From Cystobasidium ongulense (lineage: Eukaryota > Basidiomycota > Cystobasidiomycetes > Cystobasidiales > Cystobasidiaceae): a stretch of DNA of 64,000 nucleotides. Location: positions 6,629 to 70,628 of the forward strand of contig BQUP01000003.1 of the NCBI GenBank assembly GCA_022835595.1, given 5' to 3'. Made by a program: the position numbers and the translations under genes. This document shows, piece by piece, positions 1-11,232 of the stretch; the stretch's first letter is position 1; every line of letters starts with the position of its first letter. Below the pieces are notes generated by a model. The model ran no database searches. It saw only the letters and a program-made list of their open reading frames with translations, and was not told the DNA's origin.

Positions 1-186
1 AGTTACGTGCACCAACATCATCTGCAGCTATACGAGCAGCGAACTCGGTAGCCGTATGCTAGCATTGCATTACAAATCGTATGGCCAATCCAGCGCTTCT
101 TTATTCCAGCCATGTCGTATTGTTCCAAATCATCACTATGCCTATCACATCCCGGAACAGCTATTATACTGGGGCCCGCTAATGCA
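1..186 (+). repeat. Direct repeat, unit A (transposase-derived)
   Basis: Bases 1-186 match 1604-1789 without gaps, with about six mismatches (roughly 97% identity), in the same orientation. The left end is truncated by the window edge. Both copies encode the same transposase segment around NHHYAYHIPEQ. Confidence 0.9.
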
Positions 187-1088
187 TCTATCCGAATTCG
201 CCTTCGAAAGGCAAAATGGACTGTTGCAAAAGTTCAGCTCGAACAATCACCCAAGTAAGTAGCAGCGCGTCAACCGGCTCAATCAGGTCATGTAAAGAAG
301 GAGATTGACGCTTTACTTCCCTAGCTGGAATGGATTATACGCTCCTCAAAAGACACTGCGAAAGGGCTAGGCATCTACACATCGTGTCTACGTCGGTGGT
401 CCCTCCCTTCGGCAATGACATCAATGGTGAGGCTGGTGGTCTGAGCGGTGCAATCGCTTCCATTCTATTTCCTCATGACATCTCAGAGGATCTAGGAAGC
501 GCCGTTAAGAACGGTCGCATAAGCGACAATCAATTCAACACCTTGGGCGAGCCACTGGAAGAAGCCAATTACGACAAACTCGTAACACGTCTACAGGCAG
601 ATGGCGTCGAGGTATTTCACCGCAAACACAGGGGTTCTTTCAGTCAGGTCCAGTCAGCGGGTCTCGCGGTCCCGCGCTTCGTGGTCACCCAACGAAGCTT
701 TACAGTCGGTTCTCGCAAATTCACGTGCCGAAGCACTCACCCTGGAAATGCAGCTGCACTTTTTTACACGGGAGGCGTTGCTCGATTCGGATTCATCAAT
801 ACCATTTGGGACCAATCTATTGGTGGTGTCTTGAGGAAACACGTCTTAATGACACCCTTAAGTTTGTTGGACTCCAAAGATAATGCCAAGAATCCTTTCC
901 TATGCTGGCCCGGCTTGGCCTGCGGTGTTGTATATAATGTCTTCGATGATGACTTGGTCATATCTCCAAAAGATATCATAGCACATGCGGCTTTTAGGGT
1001 CAGACCTGCTTCTACTTTCAACATCGATAAAGAGATCGTTGTTTTCCACAACCTGGATCGGGGTCGTACGATTCCCCTATACCGCTGA
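1..1088 (+). mobile_element. Tnp2-type DNA-transposon transposase, C-terminal part (copy 1), cut by window edge
   Basis: This is the C-terminal part of a Tnp2-family (CACTA/EnSpm-like) transposase of the kind common in basidiomycetes. The diagnostic stretch in the first exon reads NHHYAYHIPEQ followed by WGP and FERQNG, matching the family's conserved NHH..HIPE..GP....FER.NG block. The open frame ends at 254 with a GTAAGT donor and resumes at 325 after CCCTAG. The 70-base intron joins NNHP to TGMDYTLLKRHC, which matches the family's next block (M.YTLL..C.RA). The frame then stays open to a stop at 1086-1088 and ends in a stretch containing HNLDRGRTIP. The 5' part lies outside the window. No terminal inverted repeat or target-site duplication was visible. 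Family assignment comes from recognised motifs, not from a search. Confidence 0.75.
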
Positions 1089-1289
1089 ATAGCTGGCTGC
1101 GGGTAGGTGCAAGCACGAACGAACGAGGGGACTAGAATTCGAATTTGATGTATGAAAAGGTCATATACGCGAATGGTCACTTCCATGTCGATAGCTGCCA
1201 TGGTGTCTACTCCGATGAAAGCGTAAGAGTCCATACTCAGAGCATGCTTGAAGGTGGTTATGGCCACAAATCGGCAAGCAGAGTTGCAC

Positions 1290-1800
1290 AGTATATGAAG
1301 TGAGGTGACACGGAGAGATTGGGCGACCGTACGTATAATCGATATTTGGCACAATGAATTTACAATGCTTAGGTACCCGACTTTTGACGAAACCGCCATC
1401 CTGGACATCCGGGCTGCTATATCAGATGTTTTTCTGCCCACCTGGCTGGACCGCCCTCCCAAGAACCTAGGTGATCCATTGCACGGTAAACTGAAAGCCG
1501 ACAATTCCTTCGTTCTTTTCACCGCAATACTTCCGCTACATCTCATGGAATACTGGACGGAGGCGCCTTTGCAATCAGAAATGCTCCGCAACGTTTGCGA
1601 TTGAGTTACGTGCACCAACATCATCTGCAGCTATACGAGCAGCGAGCTTGGTAGCCGTATGCTAGCATTGCATTACAAATCGTATGGCCAATCCAGCGCT
1701 TCTTTATTCCAGCCATGTCGTATTGTTCCAAATCATCACTATGCCTACCACATTCCGGAACAGCGGTTATACTGGGGCCCGCTAATGCAATGGTGATCTA
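1290..1800 (+). pseudogene. Second partial Tnp2-type transposase copy (internal segment)
   Basis: This copy holds an earlier segment of the same transposase than copy 1 shows. LPTWLDRPPKNLG, HGKLKADN and LPLHLMEYW correspond to the Tnp2-family block preceding the NHH..HIPE block. The reading frame continues through an in-frame TGA at 1602-1604 into VTCTNIICSYTSSELGS and then NHHYAYHIPEQ. After base 1789 it diverges from copy 1 and reaches a stop within a few codons, so the C-terminal half is missing here. The internal stop and the lost 3' part make this a dead fragment. It cannot be told from the window whether copies 1 and 2 were once one element rearranged or two insertions. Confidence 0.65.
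1604..1789 (+). repeat. Direct repeat, unit B (transposase-derived)
   Basis: Partner of 1-186 at an offset of 1603 bases. Similarity stops sharply after AATGCA at 1789; to the left it cannot be followed because the partner runs off the window. Confidence 0.9.
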
Positions 1801-2330
1801 GCAGTACTATGCCGATACAGCCCGGCCCCCAATATGGCCCTAAGATCGAGTGGGAGTCAAACTACACCGAGCAGAGTAACCCAGGTATAAATCAGTAGCT
1901 GTCAAGAAGGCTAAGGCAAATACAACGATACTGCTAAATAATCAACTCAAAGTGTGTAACGATTTCATAGCTGTCGTAAAAGCCCAACTGGCATTTCCGC
2001 ATCTAGATACATCTCAAAGCAGTTTGTGCCTGTGTCATTTGTACTGTACAGCTCGGCAGGCATAAGGCTTCCCCATTCTCTCGGCAACCAAACCTAGCGT
2101 CGATCGAGTGTTTCCTCTGAAGCGATAGGACCGAAACTCTCTTGGGATATCGCCAGGCTCGGGGGTGGCGAGTCACAGGCCACAATGCCGCCATGTTTGC
2201 CACTAGACACAGCTCAGCAGCGTTCTAATTGCTGCTTGTCTATCCTTCTTTTATGGCCAGCGACTCGGTAGTGCATCTGTGAAGACAGGCCTGGCTATCT
2301 TGTTCACTGCCCAAGAAGGCCAGCAGCTGC
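1801..2330. other. Gene-free stretch
   Basis: No reading frame with recognisable protein features was seen on either strand. The stretch separates the transposase fragments from the next gene and should hold that gene's promoter. Confidence 0.4.
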
Positions 2331-4624
2331 ATGATGGGACGCCTGTGCAGGACACAGTCACTCGGGCAACAAGCGACCCGAAGCAAATGGCTGTCATTCT
2401 GGCCACATCTATACGTATTCCTGGCACTCCTTCATTCATCTACTGCTGCCGTGACGCCGCAGATCCCGCTCCAAGCTGTAGAATCGGAACGTCCTTTCTC
2501 ATGCGACATCAGGGCCTACGTGCGAGCCCCCGATCTCTACCCTGGACAACGAGCACATGGAGAAGCCCGACTGGCAGCTAATGGCAGCTCATGCGACGAG
2601 CTGATTAGCTGGAATCTCGTCCTTCGCATGCGAGAGCGATCTGTCGCTCGGCTACCGGCCTCGGCCGACAAGCTTCCTCGAAAGCCGGTTTTTAATCAGA
2701 CCTTGCAGGATGAGTACTACAAGAACGCAGAATCGCCATATGAACAGTCATGGAACAATATCATTGCCCTTGGACATGAAGTTTACAGCTCGATGGAGCG
2801 GCTGATGAGCCCTTACGACAAAGCGATGGAACAGTATAGTGAGTTATAGACAGCATCTTCTCTGAGATCTCCGAGAACATCTTCTGTCAGTGGCTGACTG
2901 TCACATATGGACTACCGTGTATAGACCGGCAAATGGCAAATGCCTCACTCTGGCAAGTCTACAGCGCCGAAAGAATAGTCTTCGAAAGTTGTACTCGACT
3001 GTCAGAAATCCAATCCGGATCGGTGTCTATGCCAAGCAAGGCAGTCAAGACATTTGGCATTGCCGTTCCAGATTGCAATGTAGGGCAATATGCTTACCCG
3101 TGTCGGTTGATACCTGGCTGATCCGTCCTTGTTTGTCTACAGTTCCCTCCAAGTCATTCTGGCGTGCACACCAATGATCGGAATTTGGCTGAGGCTGTTG
3201 CAGTCGAGTCGCGGCTAGAGTACTTCTTTCGACTTGGTCTCCGTAATTCTTCGACGATTGAGGTCCCTGCCGGCTTTACTGTTTTCGATGCTGCGCCGGC
3301 TAGCGCCGAAATTGACTTACCGGATACAGTCTCGCGGTCGCTTATACCACTTCGGCGAGTACAGCATGAATGGGAAGTGCAAGTAAGACCATGCAGAAGT
3401 GGGGACGAAGGCGACGCACAAGGTGCTTCAGTTCCGCAATACGAGCTTGAGGTCACCCACCCGCCTTATCTCGTACAAGGTCGCAATGTCACTGTGTCCG
3501 TCTCTCTGAAGTCCCTTAATCACAGCTCTGCCCGCCTTCCACCGTCCAAGATCGCCATCAAAGCTTATACTATACCAACCTTCTCGTGGGCCGCAAGCTT
3601 AGTGTCTTCACCACAAGCGAAGCAGAGAGTGTTGTCACTGCAAGGCCGGGGAGGGTTGGGTGATGAGCACCGCAGCATGAGACAGCGCAGAGCAAAGACT
3701 GTCCTGGCTCAGGACTCAGACCAAGGCACAATGGGATGTCAAGCAGATCCGTTCTGGGAGGCAATGATGGGTGGAGCACCTCGCTCAGCTGCGCACATCG
3801 ATGCTCGAAATGGCTCTGTCTGTGATCACTTCTTTGATCTCGGCCTGACAGTGTAAGCAGAATCAAGGGTTGAGTGACGTGTGATCCGATGTGGCTAAGT
3901 GATTGCTTCATTCCTTACTCTAACTCAGACCTGAAGATCTTCTACCATCTCATCGAACAACTTTCGTTGAATTTGTTTCGCATCTCTCATTCGAGATTTA
4001 TGTTCCGGAAGTCCCGCCTCCTCAAAGAGGGGTACACGACGATCATGAAGACGACGACTCGTGGTCGGACGATCCCGTCAGCGATGTCCGCAAGTACGCT
4101 CGCTTCGCAGGCCGGACGGCCATAGTCGTCAGGCCCCGTGATGGACTAGAAGCAAACGCGAGCGTCGCGCCGTCCTACCTCACGGAAGCATGTCTTGCTC
4201 CTGTCCTGCTTAACAGGACCGCCACCGAGCACGAATCAATTCCCTTCGTTCCGGTGTCACTCACGCTGCTCAGCGAAAGTGACGAGAATCGTGTAATGCG
4301 CAATCGCTATGAGCCGTCACGGTGCGGAGGGTCGCCTGGACAGCCGTGCGGAGGTAGGTATGAGATGGTAGGCAACGTATGGGCAAGGAGGCTCTATCGT
4401 GAAGCAGTTGGCAATACATAGTGCGAATTTGAGAGGCAGACCGTGTTTCCATTTGATGTACAGGTTTTTCCAGTCAGTACGCCTTCATTCGCTTTGAATT
4501 TGCGATCTGTCTACAGTTACCACACGAGATGGCAGCAGACTTCGTCGCGATTGACTGTAGCTACAGAAATATGGGGTACATGCTTGACTTGCTAGGGCTT
4601 CTGCATGGGACAATTGGCGAATAG
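2331..4624 (+). CDS. Putative secreted or membrane-anchored protein of unknown function, 652 aa, five exons
   Basis: Not recognised by name. The proposed exons are 2331-2838, 2925-3079, 3143-3852, 3929-4353 and 4464-4624. All junctions are GT-AG, the phases close, and the sum is 1959 bases (652 aa plus stop). The N-terminus has a hydrophobic stretch (residues about 19-37) ending in SSTAA, as in a signal peptide or anchor. The body is rich in beta-type sequence: a segment with LYPGQRAHGEARL and SWNLVLRMRE resembles the first strands of arrestin-like sandwiches, followed by FGIAVPDCN then FPPSHSG. A loop with an acidic run (DDHEDDDSWSDD) follows, and the C-terminal exon reads IRFEFAICLQLPHEM. 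An arrestin-like fold is my inference only. The start is the first of two consecutive ATGs. Confidence 0.7.
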
Positions 4625-5560
4625 ACCACGATCTGCTGCTGGTAGTATTGCGTTTCTCCTTATATGATGGACAAGGGAGGCCGCAGGCTAAGGGTGCTAC
4701 TGATCGAGTGCGTGCGTGATCTTGTTCAAGCTTGGCTTCTGCTGCTGATTTGTATTTTGTTGATCGATATGTCATCTTCATTTCGGGGACGCTCTCGAGT
4801 GATGACCATTTTGACAATCAATCAGAACTGGGTATGGAGACTGGAAAATATTGAGCAACGACAGCAAACCCTTCTGTGTACTGCTGATGATAGTGTGTTT
4901 TCTTTCTTGTGAAAGCCAGACCCGGCGCCTTCTTTCGGCTTCTTCAGATCTAGATAGAAAGATAAAGTGAGGCGGTGGTGTGGTTGTTGCCGCGCTTCGA
5001 CAGGTAGCAATGCACCAATACGTCCTGCGAGGTAGGTGGTAAGTCAGGTGATTCGCTGGGAGGTTGCACTGCGTTGCCGGCCAGATGTGCTAGAGTAACC
5101 TACCGAGGGTATGTAGGTAAGTCGAAGTATTGCCTGAAACTGCCATTCGCCGTTCAGAAAGGTCCGAATAAGCTGGCGAACACCTACATCAAGTTGAAGC
5201 CATTAGTTGAGGTCTGTTGCCCCGGCGCTCACATGCTGTTTGATTCGAGAAGCTTAGTCTAGTAGATACTTGATCATCCTGTCACAGCCTTGCGGTGCTA
5301 CGCTGTCAGTCCTGAATACGGGATAGTTTATCAATATCTCAAACGAAGCTGCGTATCCTCGTCTTAAGCTCGATCAGTACCAGCAATGATATCGATCGCG
5401 TTCGGAGCAATGACTCGGACGCCGGTGGCGGTGCATTTTCGCTTTTACATCCGACGCGTAGCGAATGCCTGCCTTGAGGAATTCCTGTCCGCAAGCCACT
5501 GTCGAGGTCTAACCCACACAAAGCCGCATTGGTGAAGCTCGTAAAAGTAGATAGACGAGA
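4625..5560. other. Intergenic stretch
   Basis: About 0.94 kb between two plus-strand genes. Short frames on both strands show no domain, signal peptide or consistent splice structure. It should contain the 3' end of the upstream transcript and the promoter of the downstream gene; no specific site is identifiable. Confidence 0.4.
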
Positions 5561-8299
5561 ATGTCGTTCCCGTTGATACGTCCGAGTCGCTTCCAGAGGC
5601 TTGATCAATGTGAAGGCGACCCGGCCTCGGCTTGTGAAGCTTCAGAGTTGGACCGTGCCGGAAGAGCAGCATGGATCTATATACCTTATCGCCGGATCGC
5701 CTACGTATTGCTCGGAGCCACTGGTGCAGCTCTGTTGGCGTGCGGCATATACGGGTCCACCACCGGTTGGACTAAGTACCAAAACCTCACACGACCCCAC
5801 AGGTATTTCCTGGCTCCGGCTGGACAAATTGGGACGAATAGTGCGGGAATTGTGAGACCTTTCTTCGCTCCAAGAGATCAAGACGGACAGGAGGATATCG
5901 AAGTTGCTGCGACGATATGGTTTAGAGACGGTGTGCTTCCAGAAGCAGCTGCTGGCGATGATTGGCAATCCACAACATGGCGGACTAAACCGGCTCACCA
6001 CGGTGAACTTGGTTACTTGCCTCAAGAGGTCGAACATCAGGAACCCTGGCAGCGTGTATGGACGAAGTCGATTTTGAAAGGCAAAGTCCAAATTACCAAG
6101 CAGGAAGTTCATGAGATTACCTTGCCTGGTCATATGATGTGAGTCAGGGCGGGACACAGACTATAGATGCGGGCAAACGTTGGCGCTGATTATGCGCCAT
6201 AGTCGTGCCCTCGTGATGAACCCTTACTCTCGCTTGATTGTCACATTCGCCGTGTTACCTCCGGCGCAAGTATTGGCCAAGCCCCTGTTCGGAGTCTATC
6301 AAGCAAACTCAACTCGCCCTGCCGCAGTCGACTACGGTGTATTTTCATCCTGGCCGCGCAATTGGGACGTTTCTACCCCATTAGAACCTTCCCAGTCATT
6401 ATACGATTTCTTCACCCAGTCAGGTGCTGGATATGATTTGAGGTACTCTCTCGGTGACTCGCCCGGCTTCAACGAATTGAACTTGACCCTCCAAAGCGAG
6501 CTTTTCAACCAGAAGACGAAGGTTGAGGACTATGAGTCCGTATACCTTATGGCTAGGACTTGGCTTACCCTGGCAGACACTTACCCGGTCTACGATCTGG
6601 CAAAATTCCGCGAAGGTATGGCCACGCTCCGAGAACGAAAAGTAGGTCCCCTTATACAGCGTTGAAACAACTGAGCCATTACGCTCCTTTTGTTCTGCTT
6701 CAGCTGACGCTACTCTATCTGTAGCAAGGTTGCCGTGGAAATGAATGGGTCACGGACGTTTGTCTGCGTGCATTTGCCCGGGAAGGCCACTTCGAGAACC
6801 TCCTTCAACATACGTCCGCTTCCAATACATCCGCTTCCAAAACATCCGACTCACATTGGCGATATGGGCCATTTATCACAACGAGGCTCAGTACTGCCTC
6901 GTCCCAGGAGTACATAAAGCTACCAAAATACACTGTCATGAACACTACGCGCGATTCGACAGTCGAAGGTACGAGTTGCTATAGTGCCAGTTTGGCTGAG
7001 AGATCCGGATATTGATCATCTTAAATTCGGCGCTGATATGCGCCGGTAGACCTGATTTTTAATTGGCATGTCACCTACTCTGCGATCAGTCCAGCTAAAT
7101 TGAGCCTCGTTGACAAGATCTCTGGCTCATGGCGAAGTATCGAACACTTTCTCCCTATGTGGCCACCACATGAGATGGCGCAAAATCAGGACTATCTGGA
7201 ACTCTTCAGTAGGTTCCGAATGGCAGTGCCCTCTTCGCTTGATGCGCTTACTCGCACGTGCTATTAGACGCATTCCTGGGTCATCACTTCGATCCAAATA
7301 CACGCCCTATATCTCGAAGCATCGTTGGCGGGCTTGCGAACGTGCTACAGTGGCTTGGTGTAATGTAAGGCTGTACGCGGACAGTATGTGGCCTTGAGTG
7401 ACTCTACTTTCACAGGAGCATTTTCCTATATTGGTATACGAGGCTCGTTACTGCAGGTATCGCGATCGAGGCACAACTCGCACAGACTGGCGTCGACTTC
7501 CTCCATTTACTAGTCCAATCTGGCCTCAACTTCGTCGATGTAAAAATTCCCCTCTACATGATCAAGGTACTTGGCTTTACCGTGCTCATCGTGTTGCAAG
7601 TCGTGCTTTGGCTGCACATTGAGATCAAGCAGGCCAACCTGGTACCTCGAAAACTTCGATTCAGAATTGAGACCAGCGGGGAAAGCCGAACCAAAAAAGC
7701 TAAGCAGACTATTAACTGGAAAATCTACATGTTGGTATGCATCGCCTTTCCCTTGACAAAACAAGACTGTAAGGACTGACTCTGAAATGAAGATCGGTTG
7801 TGGCACCTTCATAGCGCTTCGAATGCTTCCGTCGCCTCCAGCAATAGTTCATGCGCCAGACTACGAAGAATGGGAAGTCATGCACCCGAGAGACACCTGG
7901 TTCTTCAATGCGAATGGAGGTTACATGTATACGGCAAGTGTGCCACCTTGGGCCATGTCTTTGTTTTGGCACCGGACCATGGATTGTTTTCAGCAGGCTG
8001 CTTGGTTAGTCACGCGGCTTGCGCAGATACATCTCAATTGCCGGTGCGGTACCTTCGCAGGAATGTACGGCATCACTGCTTATCTCAACCTGGCATCGCT
8101 TAGTCTGTTTCACATCACCTCTATCGCTGTGCGCTGGTTCGGGAGATCTGAGTCCATGCAAGCGTTCAGGATATGGGACGTAGTAACAATGTTGGTTGAG
8201 GGGGGATTGGCAGCACAAGCTTGTAGGCTGCCAAAAATAGATCGGCGTGACTTATACAACGAAGTCTTCGAGAACGATGTTGAACCATGTTCGCAATAG
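5561..8299 (+). CDS. Large polytopic membrane protein of unknown function, 780 aa, seven exons
   Basis: Not recognised by name, though it resembles a fungal family of uncharacterised membrane proteins that I recall without a function. The proposed exons are 5561-6138, 6203-6641, 6725-6968, 7050-7208, 7268-7364, 7416-7734 and 7793-8299. All junctions are GT-AG and the total is 2343 bases (780 aa). After a basic cytosolic start comes one membrane segment (VLLGATGAALLACGIYG, about residues 50-66). A large soluble part follows, then a C-terminal membrane domain with segments such as SIVGGLANVLQWLGV, VLGFTVLIVLQVVLWL and a final pair around GMYGITAYLNLASLSLF. The layout (short tail, one TM, large likely luminal domain, multi-TM end) suggests an endomembrane or plasma-membrane protein. 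CLPTM1-like proteins have a similar layout, but I saw no matching motif. Confidence 0.75.
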
Positions 8300-8884
8300 T
8301 GACATGTAGCGTAGATAAATCTACTTCATAGACTACAGACGCGTGTCCAGAAATATAGTGAAGGCCGTGCCCATCATTAGCTCAAAGATAGCCAGCGCGT
8401 ACCTGCAGTAATGTCGTTGCCATCCTTCAGGTCCGCGCATTTTGATTCGGTGTGCAGTGGAAACGGATTGAAGCCGGTCAGACTTCGCCTTTGGTCACCC
8501 TATTGTGTGCGCACATTTACACAGCGAGGGCGACAAGCAAGTTCAGACTTCTTGTCCGCAATTCGGCAGCGCGACTTCGCATAACTGTTCTATATCGGCC
8601 GCCCTCACGTCTTCGACATTGTATCCATCGGTAGGCCATATCCAGTTTCCCAGTGTGTCCACGAGAATTGCCAGCAGTCCTCTACAGTAACCAGCATGGC
8701 CCAGTAGCCTGTCCTGTACGTAGCTGTAGTTCCGGTCACAGGAGCAGAGCCAGCCGAATCGCATTTGCGAACAGAGGCAGCCCGGTCTCAGAAATTTACA
8801 CGATGCGCATCCCGGGCTTAGAAATTGTGCTATAGTCTGCACGGTGGGACTCGGAATTTTGGATGTTTCGAACATTTCGCAATT
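8300..8884. other. Stretch without supported gene
   Basis: No convincing coding frame. It lies between the 3' ends of two convergent genes. A minus-strand frame at 8543-8875 could be an extra 3' exon of the phosphatase gene, but its cysteine-rich translation does not resemble that family. Confidence 0.35.
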
Positions 8885-10871
8885 TTAACCTTCATTCTTT
8901 TGTGAGAGCAAGCCCATGTTGACGAATCTGTTTACAGTAACATTAGCCTCTACTCCTATCCACATGACCGTATCTCGCACAAGTCTGGAAGGCCGATCGA
9001 AGCGATACAGCCCAATCCAGCATCTATTCCGCAATCGCATTAGCGCACGTATAGATAGCCTGAGACATATCGTTCTTACAAAGGCCAACTCTGGCTAGAG
9101 CCCGTGCATTGCGAGCACCTGCATCTTGCGAACAATTAAGCTTGGCGCGTGCAAATTACCGCCTGCTTGGGTTCTCAGCGGGGAGTAGGAAGCTGAAACA
9201 CTCATGCTGAACCTACGATAGCTCAATATGTAGGAGATACTGGGAATGAAGATTTTGTCCACCGTTGTCTTGCCCAATGTACGCCATAGTAGAATGAGCA
9301 ATGTACCTGCGAATGCCGAAATTTACCTCCAATCGGCAAGGCTGTATTCCGAAAGACATACCAAGTAGGACCCTTGCAATTGCATTGACGAAATTTGTCT
9401 CGACAGATGGCGCAGTTGCATCTCGAACTGCAGTCGAGAAGAAGCCGAAGCCTGCTGAAGACCAGCTTTTACCGACGAACATGCCATAAGATACGGAAAT
9501 GAACGATATAGCTTCATCGAAGCATGGGCAAGGCCCCAGAGGTGTCGGATGGTACAAGGCCAACATGACATTTGCAGGTGTAAAAAACGCGGTGACTGGA
9601 TGAGACATACGCTTCAGCTCTAGCGCTGCGCATAAATACTGGCCGTCCAGCCAAGGGTAGTCCTCACTATAGAATGGATTGCTTGCTGTGAAGGCTTCGA
9701 TATTGCTGCGCAAGAGCCGGTACGAGACGGCCGAAGTCAGGCCAATGACAGAGCCGGTTGCAACATCCAGTAGAGAGTGCTGTACATATGTGAATCAGCA
9801 AGGGCACTCTTACATGGCCGAGTAGACCAACCTCACCATGCCTGTGTACAGTCTGCCAAACGTGATGGAGCAAACAAATATGAGCAATATGGTGCTCATA
9901 AGGCTCTTTACAACCACGGGCATCGTTTGTTGCTCATAGAGCTCGAATGCGAAGAATATTGCCATCGAAACTGCCGTATTCGAATGCGCCGAGGGAAAGC
10001 CGTACATCTGATCGTGATTTCCAGTGGACAGCCTTGACAGGGCAGCCGCTGCAGGGCGAGGCACGCAGAAGAAATCCTTTAGTATCGAGATCCAGTAGCC
10101 ACCTTGTAAGGTATGCAATTAGTGATTTGTTCCGCCTATCACCACCGATGCCCGCGGGGCCACGTTTTGCTAGCTTACCACCTGCCAGAGTATAGAATAA
10201 ACTGCGAGAGAATCGCCCATAAGCCATATGGGGTATTCAAATTGTTGAAAACGCTCAAACATACCCTCGTCCTATATCACCGTAGTCAAACCAAAAGAAG
10301 CGAGGTGTGAAGAGGACGAAGAAAGTGTGAGAGCCTAGCAGTGAGCTATTGACAAAGTAGGTATCGAGAGTAGGCGTCCGACAGCTTCTCTGGATAGGCA
10401 ACAAAAGGGAAGTGGAAGTAGATCGTTACATCAGGACACGAGAAGGCAATCTCCCGAGCAGGTACAACTTGCAGCCGATAGCCTCCTCGCGATAAGGACT
10501 GTCCTCGTCAATATCCGACGTGCATTTGCGACACTAAAGCCAACAGAGATAATTAAGTAGATCTTCGAGCTCAGTACATGATGCAGCGCTTGGTCGAGCA
10601 ATCAATCCAGGCTGAAATTTCCTACGGATATCTGCGCGATCAACGCCGCTTGGGCGTTCTCCTGAATCTTTAGCACCTGGCGGACAGAGTATTGCAGCCG
10701 AAAAAATCTGAAATTGACAGCAGAGCACTGTCTAGACCCAGCCAGAGGAGGTAAATACGCATACAGATATGACATAAGCTGTCTCCGCAACTTGTACAGT
10801 GGTCCGCGAGACAAGGTACTCATTACCGCCGGCTCTAATGACACAGGATTCTCGGCTGACAGAGGTCGCAT
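8885..10871 (-). CDS. LCB3: PAP2-superfamily sphingoid-base-1-phosphate phosphatase (Lcb3-like)
   Basis: The protein should dephosphorylate dihydrosphingosine/phytosphingosine 1-phosphate at the ER membrane, feeding recycled sphingoid bases to ceramide synthesis. The three lipid-phosphatase motifs are visible: KDFFCVPRP (motif 1, near 10060-10080), YGFPSAHSNTA (motif 2) and GRLYTGM joined by an intron to HSLLDVATG (motif 3, near 9760-9850). Upstream, NSSLLGSHTFF and FFWFDYGDIGRG match the family's membrane region before motif 1. Downstream, LILLWRTLGKTTVDK matches the late membrane segments. At least three introns are clear; for example, the motif-3 intron runs from GGTGAG to ACATATGTACAG. 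The first exon start at 10871 and the last exon are uncertain. The family is usually about 500 aa. The plant and animal S1P phosphatases are alternatives within the same superfamily. Confidence 0.75.
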
Positions 10872-10941
10872 GCTTCAGGACGAAATGTCACGAAGGTGCC
10901 TTTCTCATCCTGCACCTTCCAGAATGAGCTGGATCTCAGCC

Positions 10942-11127
10942 CTACGCTGCAAGTGCAGCCTGCAATTCGCGTAATTCGAGCTCTTCGTCCCCCTCATCTG
11001 CCGACGGCTGCAGGGAAGCCCCTATTACGGGCAAATGTGAGGCAACTGGAAGAATCTGGCTGAGCTGAGCATCGAGCGCTTCGACCTCTAGGTTATCAAG
11101 CTCCTCTTGGAGATCGTGTTCATCAAA
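10942..11127 (-). pseudogene. Snf7/CHMP-like ESCRT-III C-terminal fragment
   Basis: The exon begins after TCGCAG and encodes 61 residues before the stop at 10942-10944. It reads FDEHDLQEELDNLEVEALDA, then a low-complexity linker, then ELRELQAALAA. This matches the acidic C-terminal tail of Snf7/CHMP4- or Vps20-type ESCRT-III subunits (D..L..EL..LE.E.LD...., ending in ELRELQA...). No upstream exons for the basic helical core are found on this strand. Instead the opposite strand carries a transcription-factor fragment immediately beyond. I therefore infer an orphan 3' fragment. A short tail of this composition could also belong to an unrelated acidic protein. Confidence 0.4.
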
Positions 11128-11232
11128 CTGCGACAATACAGAAATCTTTCCTGTGCTGTCTCCTGATGGTATGACGCGGAAAAATGTAAGCACCGTCACA
11201 GACCGCGTGGCTGACATGGATTTTCCTGGCAG

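Noticed and set aside
764-1624. A 286-codon open frame on the minus strand
   Set aside because: It is antisense to the transposase frames, whose motifs are recognised on the plus strand; its own translation shows no domain.
3570-3911. Minus-strand open frame of 113 codons
   Set aside because: Antisense to exon 3 of the 652-aa gene and without features.
7300-7364. Suspected frameshift in the 780-aa membrane protein gene
   Set aside because: Starting the exon at 7268 gives NTRPISRSIVGGLANVLQWL in one frame with phases that close, so no shift is needed.
10714-10974. Possible Zn2Cys6 DNA-binding exon for the transcription-factor fragment
   Set aside because: The translation contains only scattered cysteines and no C-x2-C-x6-C spacing.
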